Shown here: piece after piece, positions 27,109-35,509 of the stretch
Layout: every line of letters begins with the position of its first letter
How positions within the stretch are numbered: the stretch's first letter is position 1
Assembly (NCBI RefSeq): GCF_018256155.1
Contig: NZ_JAERLY010000002.1
Span: 248,001-312,000 of the forward strand
Direction: 5' to 3'
Source of the DNA: Gluconobacter sp. Dm-62
Lineage (GTDB): Bacteria > Pseudomonadota > Alphaproteobacteria > Acetobacterales > Acetobacteraceae
DNA: 64,000 nucleotides
Notes under the pieces: generated by a model
The model's input: only the letters and a program-made list of their open reading frames with translations
Told to the model about the DNA's origin: nothing
Database searches by the model: none
Program-made: the position numbers and the translations under genes

Positions 27109-27849
27109 ATGACTGATCCGGCACGTCAGGAACTCGTCAAGGCGCTTCCCTACGCCCGCCGCTTCGCCCGCGCTTTGGTCGGGGACCAGAAAGCGGGCGA
27201 TCAGCTTGTGGCCGTGGCTCTGAAGGCTTTGATGGAGACGCCGCGCAAGACCGATCTGTCTTCGCGACAGGCTCTTTACGGGCTGCTTGTGGAAGTCTTT
27301 CTGGAACGGCATGGCGCCGATGCGAAAGTTGGTATGCCGTTGCGTCAGCGTGCGCTGCTGCTGCTGACTTCTCTGGAGGAGCAGTCCCTGGCGTCCAGTG
27401 CTCAGGCGCTGGGCATTACAGACGAAGAAGCTGCAGCGGAACTGAATAAGGCGCGCGAAGGGCTTCAGAGTATCGCCCAGACCAGTGTTCTGATTATCGA
27501 AGATGAGCCAATCATTGCGATGGATATCCAGGATCTTGTCGAACGCTGTGGCCATAAGATTGCAGGGGTCGCTCATACCGAGGCCGACGCCGTGGCTTTG
27601 GCGGCAAAGACGAAACCTGGTCTTATCCTCGCAGATATCAATCTTGGCGGCGGCGGCGATGGCATGCAGGCCGTGGGGCGTATTTTGCGCACGCACGAAG
27701 CGCCGGTCATTTTCGTCACGGCCTATCCGGAGCGTCTGCTGACAGGCGAAACGCAGGAACCATCTTTCGTCATCACGAAACCGTTCGAGCCCATGACGCT
27801 TGCCGTTGCGACCTATCAGGCGGTCACAGGCGGCGTCACCTTGGTCTGA
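27109..27849 (+). CDS. phyR: General stress response regulator PhyR
   Basis: The 246-residue two-domain protein has a sigma-like domain (residues about 1-118: LPYARRFARALVGDQKAGD, LLLTSLEEQSLASSAQALG) that mimics EcfG to sequester NepR. A C-terminal receiver follows (VLIIEDEP, phospho-acceptor Asp176 in LILADINLGG, then VIFVTAYPERLLTG and ITKPF). The VTAYPERLLTG stretch is a signature of PhyR-type receivers. ATG 27109 has AGGAGG upstream; the frame is also open from 27055 but without a ribosome site. It is transcribed away from the two sigma genes and lies 61 bases before uup. Confidence 0.95.
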   Translation: MTDPARQELVKALPYARRFARALVGDQKAGDQLVAVALKALMETPRKTDLSSRQALYGLLVEVFLERHGADAKVGMPLRQRALLLLTSLEEQSLASSAQALGITDEEAAAELNKAREGLQSIAQTSVLIIEDEPIIAMDIQDLVERCGHKIAGVAHTEADAVALAAKTKPGLILADINLGGGGDGMQAVGRILRTHEAPVIFVTAYPERLLTGETQEPSFVITKPFEPMTLAVATYQAVTGGVTLV

Positions 27850-27910
27850 CGGTATAATTCGGTACGGGGGTGGCTTGCGGCGGGCGTCCCGCTGCGACAC
27901 ATAGGGAGCC

Positions 27911-29719
27911 ATGTCGGCACCCATTCTCTCCCTGCAGAACATTACTTACACTCTTGGCGGACGCCCTCTGCTGGATGGCGCGGAACTGGGCGTTTTGCCC
28001 GGGGAGCGGATCTGTCTCGTTGGGCGTAACGGCTCCGGAAAATCCACGCTGTTGAAAATCGCTTCCGGCGATATCGTGGCGGATTCCGGCAAGCGCTTCG
28101 TTCAGCCCGGAACCAAGGTTCATTATCTGGCGCAGGAGCCGGATCTTTCCAGCTACGCCACCACATTCGACTACGCGGCCGAGGGCCTGGACGAGACCGA
28201 GACCTATCGTGCGCGGTCCATGCTGGCCGAACTCGGCATGACGGGTGAGGAAAGCTGCCAGAATCTTTCTGGCGGCGAAGTCCGTCGTTGCGCCCTCGCC
28301 CGCGCTCTTGCGGCCGAACCCGATCTGCTGCTGCTGGATGAGCCGACCAACCATCTGGATCTGCCGTCCATCACCTGGCTGGAGAAGGAACTCTCCGCCT
28401 GTCGCTGCGCGATGATCGTCATCAGCCATGACCGACGCCTGCTTGAGACGCTGTCTCGCAGCGTTGTCTGGCTGGAAAATGGCGTGACCCGTCGGCTGGA
28501 TCAGGGATTTTCCCGTTACGAAACCTGGCGGGACGAAGTTCTGGAACAGCAGGAGCGCGATGCGCACAAGCTGGACCGCCAGATTGCACGCGAAGAAGAC
28601 TGGATGATTTACGGTGTCACGGCACGTCGCAAGCGCAATGTCCGTCGCGTCGGCGAACTGGCCGCACTTCGGGCGCAACGCCGGGATCTTGCCTCCAAGG
28701 GCAAAGGCACCCTTCGCATGGCAGCAACGGATGCTGAAAGCGCAGGCAAGATCACGGTTGCCGCTGAGGGCGTGAACTGGGCCTATGATGACCGCGCCAT
28801 CGTCCGGGACCTCGATCTGCGGATCCTGCGTGGCGACCGGCTGGGCTTGGTGGGTGCGAATGGCGCGGGTAAAACAACGCTTCTGCGCCTGCTGACTGGC
28901 AAGATGGAGCCTCAGTCTGGCACTATCAAAATGGGCCCTTCCGTGGCCATGGTCACGCTGGACCAGCAGCGCGAGAGCCTCGATCCTACCAAAACCCTTG
29001 CCCAAACCTTGGCGGGTGGCACCGGAGACATGGTGCAGGTGGGTGACGAGAAACGTCACGTCATCGGCTACATGAAGGACTTCCTGTTTCGCCCGGAACA
29101 GGCACGCACGCCAGTGGGGAAACTTTCGGGTGGTGAGCGCGGACGGCTGGCGCTAGCCTGTGCCCTGGCCAAGCCATCCAGCCTTATGGTGCTGGATGAG
29201 CCGACCAATGACCTTGATCTGGAAACGCTCGATCTTCTGCAGGACATGCTGGCCGATTATGCGGGTACGGTCCTGCTCGTGAGCCATGACCGTGACTTCC
29301 TTGATCGGGTTGCAAGTTCCGTTCTGGTGTCTGATGGCGGCGGAGACTGGATCGAATATGCCGGAGGATATTCCGACATGCTGATCCAGCGCGGAGATGT
29401 TCCTGCAGGTCGTGAGAGTGCGTCTTCGGAAACTGAAAGCACCGCGCCTAAATCTGCTTTAAAAACAGATAAGAAGGCGAAAAAGCTCAGTTATAATGAC
29501 AAGCGGGCTTTGGATCTGTTGCCAAAGAAAATGGCTGATCTGGAAAAGAAAATCCAAAGCTACCGCGATGTCCTTGCAGACCCCGCGCTGTACAGTCGGG
29601 ACGCTGCAAAGTTCGAAAAAACCACGCAGCTTCTGGAAGATGCGGAGCAGGATCTGGCTCGCTCGGAAGAAGAGTGGCTTGAGCTGGAAATGAAGAAAGA
29701 AATTCTTGAAAATCAATAA
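27911..29719 (+). CDS. uup: ABC-F family ATPase Uup
   Basis: The 602-residue soluble protein has two ABC modules and no membrane part. Walker A motifs are GRNGSGKST (about 37-45) and GANGAGKTT (about 315-323), with signatures LSGGEVRR and LSGGERGR and Walker B/E motifs LLLDEPTNHLD and MVLDEPTNDLD. A C-terminal coiled coil (about 520-602, Lys/Glu-rich) is the Uup hallmark and binds DNA or ribosomes. ABC-F proteins act on ribosomes; Uup loss also affects transposon excision. The stop codon lies within a hairpin shared with the convergent oxidoreductase gene. Confidence 0.92.
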   Translation: MSAPILSLQNITYTLGGRPLLDGAELGVLPGERICLVGRNGSGKSTLLKIASGDIVADSGKRFVQPGTKVHYLAQEPDLSSYATTFDYAAEGLDETETYRARSMLAELGMTGEESCQNLSGGEVRRCALARALAAEPDLLLLDEPTNHLDLPSITWLEKELSACRCAMIVISHDRRLLETLSRSVVWLENGVTRRLDQGFSRYETWRDEVLEQQERDAHKLDRQIAREEDWMIYGVTARRKRNVRRVGELAALRAQRRDLASKGKGTLRMAATDAESAGKITVAAEGVNWAYDDRAIVRDLDLRILRGDRLGLVGANGAGKTTLLRLLTGKMEPQSGTIKMGPSVAMVTLDQQRESLDPTKTLAQTLAGGTGDMVQVGDEKRHVIGYMKDFLFRPEQARTPVGKLSGGERGRLALACALAKPSSLMVLDEPTNDLDLETLDLLQDMLADYAGTVLLVSHDRDFLDRVASSVLVSDGGGDWIEYAGGYSDMLIQRGDVPAGRESASSETESTAPKSALKTDKKAKKLSYNDKRALDLLPKKMADLEKKIQSYRDVLADPALYSRDAAKFEKTTQLLEDAEQDLARSEEEWLELEMKKEILENQ

Positions 29720-29741
29720 ACTAAGAGAAAATTCTTAGTTT
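29718..29741. terminator. Bidirectional terminator between uup and the Gfo/Idh gene
   Basis: A 9-bp stem (29718-29726 with 29733-29741, loop GAAAAT) is followed by a T-rich stretch on the plus strand and preceded by an A-rich one. It contains parts of both convergent stop codons. The stem is AT-rich, so strength is uncertain. Confidence 0.5.
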
Positions 29742-30730
29742 CTTTCTGATGTGGGGATCAGGCCGGAAAGCTCCATGATCTTCCGGGAGCGGTGAATGCT
29801 GTCCGTCACCCTGATGGCAGCGTCCAGAGCCCTGATCCCCGCCTGGGCGTCGACCAGCACCGGGGCTCCATGAAGGCATGATGCGGCAAACGCTTCATGC
29901 TCGACAGCCAGATTGTCGTGATCTTTCCAGCTTATGGCCTCACGCCTGAAGCCGCCTGTACCCGGAAGCGGCATGCCCCGTTCACGTCCGATGAAACTCA
30001 GCTTGCGCTCCATAAAGTCGGCTGAGAGATATCCGTCCTGTGAGAAAAGCCGCATACGACGTTCTGTTTTCAGTGAAATCCGGCTTGCCGTGATGGCCGC
30101 TACACATCCGTTTTCAAACCGGACACGGGCATTGGCAATATCTTCATGTGCGCTTGAAACGGCAGCTCCCAACGCGTCGATTTCTGCAATCGGGCTGTCC
30201 ACGATTGCCAGCACGAGGTCGAGATCATGGATCATCAGGTCCAGAATGACCGAGACGTCTGTCCCGCGCGGTTTGTATGGGGCAATGCGGGTTGCCTCGA
30301 TATAGAGCGGTGCTTTGATCCGCTCGGTAATGGCTCTGTGCTCGGCGGAATAGCGCAGTAGATGACCGACCTGAAGGACTTTTCCGGTCTCTGTGGCCAG
30401 TTCAGCGAGGGCGTGCGCCTCGTCCAGTGTTGCGGCAATCGGCTTTTCGACCAGAACATGCCGTCCGGCCCTAAGGGCTTGGCTCGTCAGGGCAAAGTGA
30501 TATTCCGCCGGGGCTGCGATGATGACTGCATCGACCTGATTCAGCAGATTTTCGTAACTTGTGGCAATTCCGCAACGAACTTCACCCGCCACGACCGCTG
30601 CGCGGGCTGGATCGGGGTCGTAAAGCGCAACAAGCTGTTCTATCGGATTTGCGGCGGACTTGAGGGCATGGAACCGTCCGAAATGGCCGGCTCCGACGAT
30701 ACCGATCCGAAGCTGTTGCGTTCTGTTCAT
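29735..30730 (-). CDS. Gfo/Idh/MocA family oxidoreductase
   Basis: The 331-residue product has an N-terminal Rossmann fold with GIVGAGHFGRFHA (about 10-22), the EKPIAATLDEA motif (about 95-105) that carries the conserved catalytic Lys, and a C-terminal alpha/beta domain containing LMIHDLDLVL. Members oxidise or reduce hydroxyl groups on sugars, sugar nucleotides or inositols with NAD(P). The exact substrate is not readable; a UDP-sugar 3-dehydrogenase role is one possibility. ATG 30730 is chosen by homology, since the open frame continues far upstream. It diverges from secDF and converges on uup. Confidence 0.85.
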   Translation of the reverse strand: MNRTQQLRIGIVGAGHFGRFHALKSAANPIEQLVALYDPDPARAAVVAGEVRCGIATSYENLLNQVDAVIIAAPAEYHFALTSQALRAGRHVLVEKPIAATLDEAHALAELATETGKVLQVGHLLRYSAEHRAITERIKAPLYIEATRIAPYKPRGTDVSVILDLMIHDLDLVLAIVDSPIAEIDALGAAVSSAHEDIANARVRFENGCVAAITASRISLKTERRMRLFSQDGYLSADFMERKLSFIGRERGMPLPGTGGFRREAISWKDHDNLAVEHEAFAASCLHGAPVLVDAQAGIRALDAAIRVTDSIHRSRKIMELSGLIPTSERN

Positions 30731-30886
30731 GCAGACACGCTTATCAGCCAGCGCGTTTCCCGGAAAGGCAGTGAGGCCCCAAAGAGGCAAAAGGTTGCAT
30801 CGGCATGGCGGAAACGGCATGGTCCCGGCCTGAAAATGATCTGAAAAACGATCTGTCCAAATCCGCCGAGGACGTCTCGACCTGAT

Positions 30887-32431
30887 ATGATGTATTACAG
30901 CCGGCTCAGACTGCTGGGCGTCGCAGGCATCTGCCTGATTGGCGTGCTCCTGTGTCTGCCCAATTTCCTGCGTTCCCCTGCACCGTCCATGCCCTGGCGG
31001 CAGATTCATCTGGGGCTCGATCTGCGGGGTGGGTCCTACCTTCTCCTTCAGCTTGACCTGAAGTCCCTTGAGCATGACCGCCTGCAGTCCCTGCAGGATC
31101 AGGCACGCCAGACCCTTCTGGATCATTCTCTGGGCTATCGGGATTTCGTCCGCGACGATGTGACCGCGAGCCTGAGCTTTGCGCCGCGTTCGGATGCCGA
31201 GCGCGATGCGGCTCTCAAGGCCATGCAGTCGCTGCCTCCTGTGGTGCCGAACGAATTCGCGACGTCTGAAAAGGATGGACGCATTGTCCTGACGCTTCAG
31301 CACGAAGCGATGCTGGCCCGTGCGCGTGAAGCCGTGGCACAGTCGATCGAGATCGTCCGTCGCCGTATTGATGCAACGGGCGCGATCGATCCGAGCATTG
31401 CGCGTGAAGGCGATGACCGGATTGTCGTCGAGCTTCCCGGTGTCAGCGATCCGGAGCGGATCAAGAGCCTGCTGGGTACGACGGCGCGTCTGACGTTCCG
31501 CCTGCTGGCGCCGAACCCGAGCGTTGCGAGCCCCGGCTCCACGATGCTGGAGGACGAAAGCGTTCATACGCAGGTGGCAGTTCAGGATCACGTCGATGTT
31601 GACGGAACAGACCTGACGAATGCCGGTGCGGTGATCGATCAGCAGAGCGGTGGCTGGGCCGTGACGTTCCAGCTCAACAGCGCTGGTGCGACCGCGTTTG
31701 CGAACGTGACGCGCGCCAATGTCGGCAAGCGTTTTGCGATCGTGCTGGATAACAAGGTCATCGAGGCGCCGAACATCATCAGTCCGATCACGGCTGGAAA
31801 CGGCCAGATCACGGGTGGGTTTGATGCCCGGAGCGCCTCCGATCTTGCGCTTCTGCTCCGTGCCGGCGCACTTCCTGCTCCGCTGTCCGTCATGGAACAG
31901 CGGACGATTGGCCCGAGCCTCGGCGCTGCGTCCATTCATGCGGGTGTTATCAGCCTGCTGACCGGACTGCTTCTGGTCATCGTGTTCATGGTGCTGTTCT
32001 ACGGGCGGTTCGGTCTGTATGCGGACGTCGCCCTGTTCGCGAACCTGATCCTGATGGTGGCGATCCTTTCGCTGTTCCAGGCAACACTGACCCTGCCAGG
32101 TATGGCGGGTATGCTGCTGACCCTGGGCATGGCTGTTGATGCCAACATCCTGATCAACGAGCGGATCCGCGAGGAAGTGAAGCGCGGCCGTGCCCCGCTT
32201 CAGGCCTTGCAGGCGGGCTTTGACCGTGCGACCGGCACCATCATCGACAGCAACGCCACGGCGTTTCTGGCGCATGTCATGCTGTTCGTGTTCGGAACCG
32301 GGCCGGTCCGCAACTTCGCCCTGACGATCACCATCGGTATCGTCACGACACTCTTCACGACCCTCCTGCTGTCACGCCTTCTGGTCGTGCGGTGGTACGC
32401 CCTCGCCCGTCCTAAAGAACTTCCGGTCTGA
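30887..32431 (+). CDS. secD: Protein translocase subunit SecD
   Basis: The 514-residue inner-membrane protein has TM1 at about 8-26, followed by the conserved LGLDLRGGSYLLLQ (P1 start), a large periplasmic domain, and a cluster of five TM helices from about 345 on with GMAVDANILINERIREE. SecD with SecF uses the proton gradient to pull translocating proteins out of SecYEG. Length is at the short end for SecD. It is 5 bases upstream of secF, forming a secDF operon; yajC is not next to it here. Confidence 0.96.
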   Translation: MMYYSRLRLLGVAGICLIGVLLCLPNFLRSPAPSMPWRQIHLGLDLRGGSYLLLQLDLKSLEHDRLQSLQDQARQTLLDHSLGYRDFVRDDVTASLSFAPRSDAERDAALKAMQSLPPVVPNEFATSEKDGRIVLTLQHEAMLARAREAVAQSIEIVRRRIDATGAIDPSIAREGDDRIVVELPGVSDPERIKSLLGTTARLTFRLLAPNPSVASPGSTMLEDESVHTQVAVQDHVDVDGTDLTNAGAVIDQQSGGWAVTFQLNSAGATAFANVTRANVGKRFAIVLDNKVIEAPNIISPITAGNGQITGGFDARSASDLALLLRAGALPAPLSVMEQRTIGPSLGAASIHAGVISLLTGLLLVIVFMVLFYGRFGLYADVALFANLILMVAILSLFQATLTLPGMAGMLLTLGMAVDANILINERIREEVKRGRAPLQALQAGFDRATGTIIDSNATAFLAHVMLFVFGTGPVRNFALTITIGIVTTLFTTLLLSRLLVVRWYALARPKELPV

Positions 32432-32436
32432 TCGTC

Positions 32437-33375
32437 ATGCTGTCACGTCCCCTTTTCCGTTTTGTCCGTGACGATCGGCGCATCAATTTCATGCGCGGCC
32501 GTCATATGGGGCTGATCGTTTCGGCGGTCCTCTCCATTGCTTCCGTCATTCTGTTCTTCCAGCCCGGTCTGAAGCTCGGGCTGGATTTCCGCGGTGGCAT
32601 CATCGTGGAAGCCCAGACCCCCGGCCCTGCCGATTTCGGTAAGCTGCGCGCGGCACTGGATCATGCCGGGATTCATCCGGACGCCGTGCAGGCGTTCGGT
32701 TCGCCGCGTGATGTCCGCATTTCGATCAACGCGCCGGAGGGTGCGGATCGTGAGGCGCAGACCCAGAAGCTGGTCGATGGCGTCAAGAGCGCCATCTCGA
32801 CGGCTGAACCCGGCACGCAGGTTCTTCGCGCCGATGCCGTAGGTGCTTCGGTGTCGTCCGAACTGTTCCGTGACGGCCTGCTGGCGCTGGGCTTCAGCCT
32901 TGCGATGATCCTGATCTATATCTGGGTTCGCTTCGAGCGCGAATTCGCCATCAGCGCGGTTGTGACGCTCATCCTCGATCTGACCAAGACGATCGGTTTT
33001 CTGGCCATCACGCGCTTTGAATTTGATCTGGTGATGGTCGCGGCCCTTCTCACGATCCTGGGCTATTCCACGAACGACAAGGTGGTCGTTTATGACCGGA
33101 TCCGCGAGAACCTTCGCAAGTATCGCACGATGCCACTGCGCGAACTGCTGGACCTGTCCATCAACGAAACCCTGAACCGGACGCTCGGGACGTCCATGAC
33201 GGTCTTTCTGGCGGCTCTGCCACTGGCCCTGTTCGGCGGCAGCACGCTGACCGGATTTGCGACGGTCATGCTGTTCGGGATTGTCGTGGGAACGTCCTCG
33301 TCCATCTTCATTGCAGCACCACTTCTGCTTCTCATGGGCGAGAAGCGGTTGCGCAAGGAGACGGATGCAGGCTGA
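32437..33375 (+). CDS. secF: Protein translocase subunit SecF
   Basis: The 312-residue partner of SecD has an N-terminal TM helix, the LGLDFRGGIIVEAQ motif (about 48-61), a small periplasmic domain, then five TM helices with LGYSTNDKVVVYDRIREN and NRTLGTSMTV. It ends 15 bases before a strong terminator shared with the convergent lipoprotein gene. Confidence 0.96.
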   Translation: MLSRPLFRFVRDDRRINFMRGRHMGLIVSAVLSIASVILFFQPGLKLGLDFRGGIIVEAQTPGPADFGKLRAALDHAGIHPDAVQAFGSPRDVRISINAPEGADREAQTQKLVDGVKSAISTAEPGTQVLRADAVGASVSSELFRDGLLALGFSLAMILIYIWVRFEREFAISAVVTLILDLTKTIGFLAITRFEFDLVMVAALLTILGYSTNDKVVVYDRIRENLRKYRTMPLRELLDLSINETLNRTLGTSMTVFLAALPLALFGGSTLTGFATVMLFGIVVGTSSSIFIAAPLLLLMGEKRLRKETDAG

Positions 33376-33390
33376 TCCGGCCTGCCCCCG

Positions 33391-33437
33391 GACACAAAAA
33401 AACCGGCGTCCCTCAGGGGAGCCGGTTTTTTTGTGTC
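33391..33437. terminator. Strong bidirectional Rho-independent terminator
   Basis: A perfect 17-bp stem (33391-33407 with 33421-33437) has a GC core CCGGC/GCCGG flanked by seven A and seven T, and a 13-base loop. The T run follows the stem on both strands, so it stops secDF and the convergent lipoprotein transcript. The stop codon of the lipoprotein gene (33413-33415) lies in the loop. Confidence 0.9.
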
Positions 33438-33808
33438 TGCTCCGAAGGATCTGGAGGAGACGGTGGTGTTTTCTGGGGAAGATCCGCGAGAAGGCTGGAA
33501 AGCGCCTGATCGGCCTGACGATTGGCCGAAGAACTTTGCAGCTTCAAAGCATTTACCGTGGCCTGCTGCGCTGCCCTGTCCAGTGTGACCAGCCGCGTAA
33601 GCCCCTCAGGACCAATCTGGCCAGTCATGAGCGCGCCACGAGCCATGCCATGGGCGATCAGATATGCGTAGAGCCGGGAGTTTGGAGAGGGTGGCAGCCC
33701 TGTCATCGTAGGGCGTGCCACGCATCCCGCCAGAAAACCTCCCGCCACGAGCAGTGCTGTCGCAGAGCGCCACACGGTTGTGGGCAGAGAGGCTTTCCTG
33801 TCGCTCAT
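33413..33808 (-). CDS. Small lipoprotein, function unknown
   Basis: The 131-residue product has a signal peptide ending in a lipobox (FLAGC, Cys about residue 29), then a helical, Gln/Ala-rich region and a Pro-rich tail ending RLP. I recognise no family. Its start codon overlaps the mscL stop by one base, so the two are probably co-transcribed and coupled. The last codons are part of the terminator stem shared with secF, so the C-terminal sequence is constrained by RNA structure. Confidence 0.75.
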   Translation of the reverse strand: MSDRKASLPTTVWRSATALLVAGGFLAGCVARPTMTGLPPSPNSRLYAYLIAHGMARGALMTGQIGPEGLTRLVTLDRAAQQATVNALKLQSSSANRQADQALSSLLADLPQKTPPSPPDPSEQTQKNRLP

Positions 33809-34266
33809 CAGACGTTTTTCTGCGCCAGCAGGTCGCGGATCTCCGTGAGGAGAACTTCTTCCTTGGTCGGTGCCGGCGGAGCTGCAGGAGCAGCTTCCTG
33901 CTTGCGGCTCAGCTTGCTCAGGATACGCGTCAGCCAGAAGATGAAGAATGCGACAATCAGGAACTGGATCACGGCATTGAGAAAGACGCCGATGTTCACG
34001 GTCACTGCACCAGCCTTCTGGGCGTCGGCGAGCGTATCCTTCACAGGACCCTTAAGGGTGATGAACAGGTTCGAGAAATCAACGCCACCGGTAAGCAGGC
34101 CGATGAACGGCGTCAGGATATCCTTGACCGCACTGCCGACGATCGCGCTGAACGCTGCACCAATGACAACACCGACAGCGAGGTCGAGCACATTGCCGCG
34201 CATGATGAATTTCTGGAAATCATTGACCCAGCCTGGGGTATGCAGGGTGTGTTTGGTCTCGCTCAT
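33808..34266 (-). CDS. mscL: Large-conductance mechanosensitive channel
   Basis: The 152-residue channel opens under membrane tension to release solutes in osmotic downshock. An N-terminal amphipathic helix is followed by FIMRGNVLDLAVGVVIGAAF (TM1, about 20-39, with the Gly/Ala-rich pore constriction), a periplasmic loop containing SNLFITLKGP, TM2 (about 85-110) and a C-terminal helical bundle region beginning near EVLLTEIRDLLA. Length matches the family. Confidence 0.96.
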   Translation of the reverse strand: MSETKHTLHTPGWVNDFQKFIMRGNVLDLAVGVVIGAAFSAIVGSAVKDILTPFIGLLTGGVDFSNLFITLKGPVKDTLADAQKAGAVTVNIGVFLNAVIQFLIVAFFIFWLTRILSKLSRKQEAAPAAPPAPTKEEVLLTEIRDLLAQKNV

Positions 34267-34413
34267 ATCAAACCTTTCTTGGTATCCGTGAAATCACGGT
34301 CGCAGGCCTGACATCCGAGCCCGCATTCATTTCAAGGGATAAACGGACTCATATGATCCAGTAAAGGCCACTTTCATCCAGAAGCGCTTTCCGTTATATG
34401 CGCCTGATGATTC

Positions 34414-34440
34414 GCTCCGGTCGGCATCGGAGCTTTCTTT
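34414..34440 (+). promoter_or_regulatory. Terminator-like hairpin in the rpmE leader
   Basis: GCTCCG (34414-34419) pairs with CGGAGC (34428-34433) and is followed by TTTCTTT, just 15 bases before the rpmE start codon and next to its ribosome site. It may be an attenuator or an L31 autoregulatory leader. No known Rfam L31 leader is recognised. Confidence 0.4.
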
Positions 34441-34455
34441 ATGGAGTAGAAATTC

Positions 34456-34683
34456 ATGAAATCCGGCATCCATCCTGACTACCACGAGATCACCGTCATC
34501 ATGACCGACGGGACTGAATACAAGACTCACTCCTGCTACGGTCAGCCGGGCGCGACGCTGCGTCTCGACGTTGATCCGAAGTCCCATCCGGCCTGGACAG
34601 GCGTCCAGCGCATGATGGATACCGGGGGCCAGGTCGCAAAGTTCAACAAGCGCTTTGCAGGTATCGGTACGCGCACGAAGTAA
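34456..34683 (+). CDS. rpmE: 50S ribosomal protein L31
   Basis: The 75-residue product opens [20 protein letters not shown] and contains SHPAWTG and FNKRFAG, as in alphaproteobacterial L31. It lacks the Cys-x-x-Cys pairs of the zinc-binding form, so it is the zinc-independent type usual in this class. GGAG lies 9 bases before ATG 34456. Confidence 0.96.
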   Translation: MKSGIHPDYHEITVIMTDGTEYKTHSCYGQPGATLRLDVDPKSHPAWTGVQRMMDTGGQVAKFNKRFAGIGTRTK

Positions 34684-34708
34684 TTCGGCGCCCCTCCTGC
34701 CGTCTCCT

Positions 34709-34737
34709 CTTGAAGGCGGTCGGGTCGGAACCTATCT
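34709..34737 (+). promoter_or_regulatory. Sigma-32-like heat-shock promoter for the Hsp20 gene
   Basis: CTTGAA (34709-34714) and CCTATCT (34731-34737) are separated by 16 bases, matching the alphaproteobacterial RpoH pattern CTTG-N17/18-CYTATNT. Transcription would start near 34744, about 96 bases before the Hsp20 GTG. Confidence 0.6.
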
Positions 34738-34741
34738 GGAG

Positions 34742-34839
34742 AATCAGCCACGATGCCGTTCGGGTCGTGGCTGATTTGACCATAGCATTTCGCCATATCG
34801 GGGAATGCGCCAGATGATTCCTGCCAGAAGGAGGTTTCA
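34742..34839 (+). promoter_or_regulatory. Structured leader of Hsp20, candidate RNA thermometer; rpmE terminator stem at its head
   Basis: Three possible hairpins occur in order. The first is a perfect 12-bp stem (34742-34753 with 34765-34776), which may also terminate rpmE transcripts. The second is near 34786-34809 (GCATTTC with GGGAATGC, one bulged G and one G-T pair). A short one pairs TTCCT (34818-34822) with the AGGAG of the ribosome site. Multi-hairpin leaders with a masked Shine-Dalgarno precede many alphaproteobacterial small heat shock genes (ROSE type). The fit here is suggestive only. Confidence 0.4.
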
Positions 34840-35298
34840 GTGACCTACGATTTTACACCGCTGTTCCGCAGCGCGATCGGTTTTGACCGACTTGCCACGA
34901 TAGCTGGCAATGTTGCCAATGCTCAGGCAATCCCAAGCTACCCTCCCTACAATATCGAAAAAACCGGTGAGACGGACTACGTACTGACAATGGCTCTTGC
35001 GGGCTTCAAGCCTGAAGATGTGGACGTTGTTCAAGAAAACAACACGCTTGTCGTGCGCGGCAGCGTTCCTGAAAACACTCGTGACCGGGACTGGCTGCAT
35101 CGCGGCATCGCCACGCGGGCGTTCGAGCGTCGTTTCATGTTGGCCGACCATACGGAAATTGACCAGGCGGATCTAGTGAATGGCCTGTTGTCCATCGTGG
35201 TCCGTCAGGTCGTGCCAGAGGCCTCCCGGCCACGTCATATTCCGGTTCGCAATGGAACAGGGCACGCAGCCCCATCTGGAGCCGTATACGCGGCGTAA
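34840..35298 (+). CDS. Small heat shock protein, Hsp20/IbpA family
   Basis: The 152-residue ATP-independent holdase has the N-terminal motif YDFTPLFRSAIGFDRL typical of class A alphaproteobacterial Hsp20. An alpha-crystallin domain follows (about 38-130: YNIEKTGETDYVLTMALAGF, NNTLVVRG, FERRFMLADH, NGLLSIVV), then a C-terminal PRHIPV that serves as the I-x-I/V anchoring motif. The start is GTG 34840, with AAGGAGG 6 bases upstream. A sigma-32-like promoter and a folded leader precede it, and a terminator follows. Confidence 0.93.
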   Translation: MTYDFTPLFRSAIGFDRLATIAGNVANAQAIPSYPPYNIEKTGETDYVLTMALAGFKPEDVDVVQENNTLVVRGSVPENTRDRDWLHRGIATRAFERRFMLADHTEIDQADLVNGLLSIVVRQVVPEASRPRHIPVRNGTGHAAPSGAVYAA

Positions 35299-35302
35299 GC
35301 TC

Positions 35303-35340
35303 AGGAACGGGTGTGCTTTAAAAGCAGGCCCGTTCCTTTT
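35303..35340 (+). terminator. Rho-independent terminator of the Hsp20 gene
   Basis: AGGAACGGG (35303-35311) pairs with CCCGTTCCT (35329-35337) and is followed by four more T; the loop can form an inner TGCTT/AAGCA stem. Confidence 0.85.
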
Positions 35341-35509
35341 TGGTGCTTGACCATCGCGGCTTTGGTGGCCCATACCCATCTCCATTATCGCAGAGCATCC
35401 AGCAGGTGCCGCGATCATATCCCGGGCGGGATCAGTTCCTCGCCGGATACGCCTGATCGGTGCCTGCGGAAGCTGGCTCCATCCGTGTCCCAGCAAGGAA
35501 CGCATCGAC

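Noticed and set aside
30731-32275. Long minus-strand frame across secD joined to the oxidoreductase frame.
   Set aside because: This part is the shadow of secD; the oxidoreductase homology begins only at 30730.
34727-34760. GGAAC followed later by GTT upstream of Hsp20, as a possible EcfG promoter.
   Set aside because: The spacing of about 26 bases is far outside 16-17; the sigma-32-like boxes fit better.
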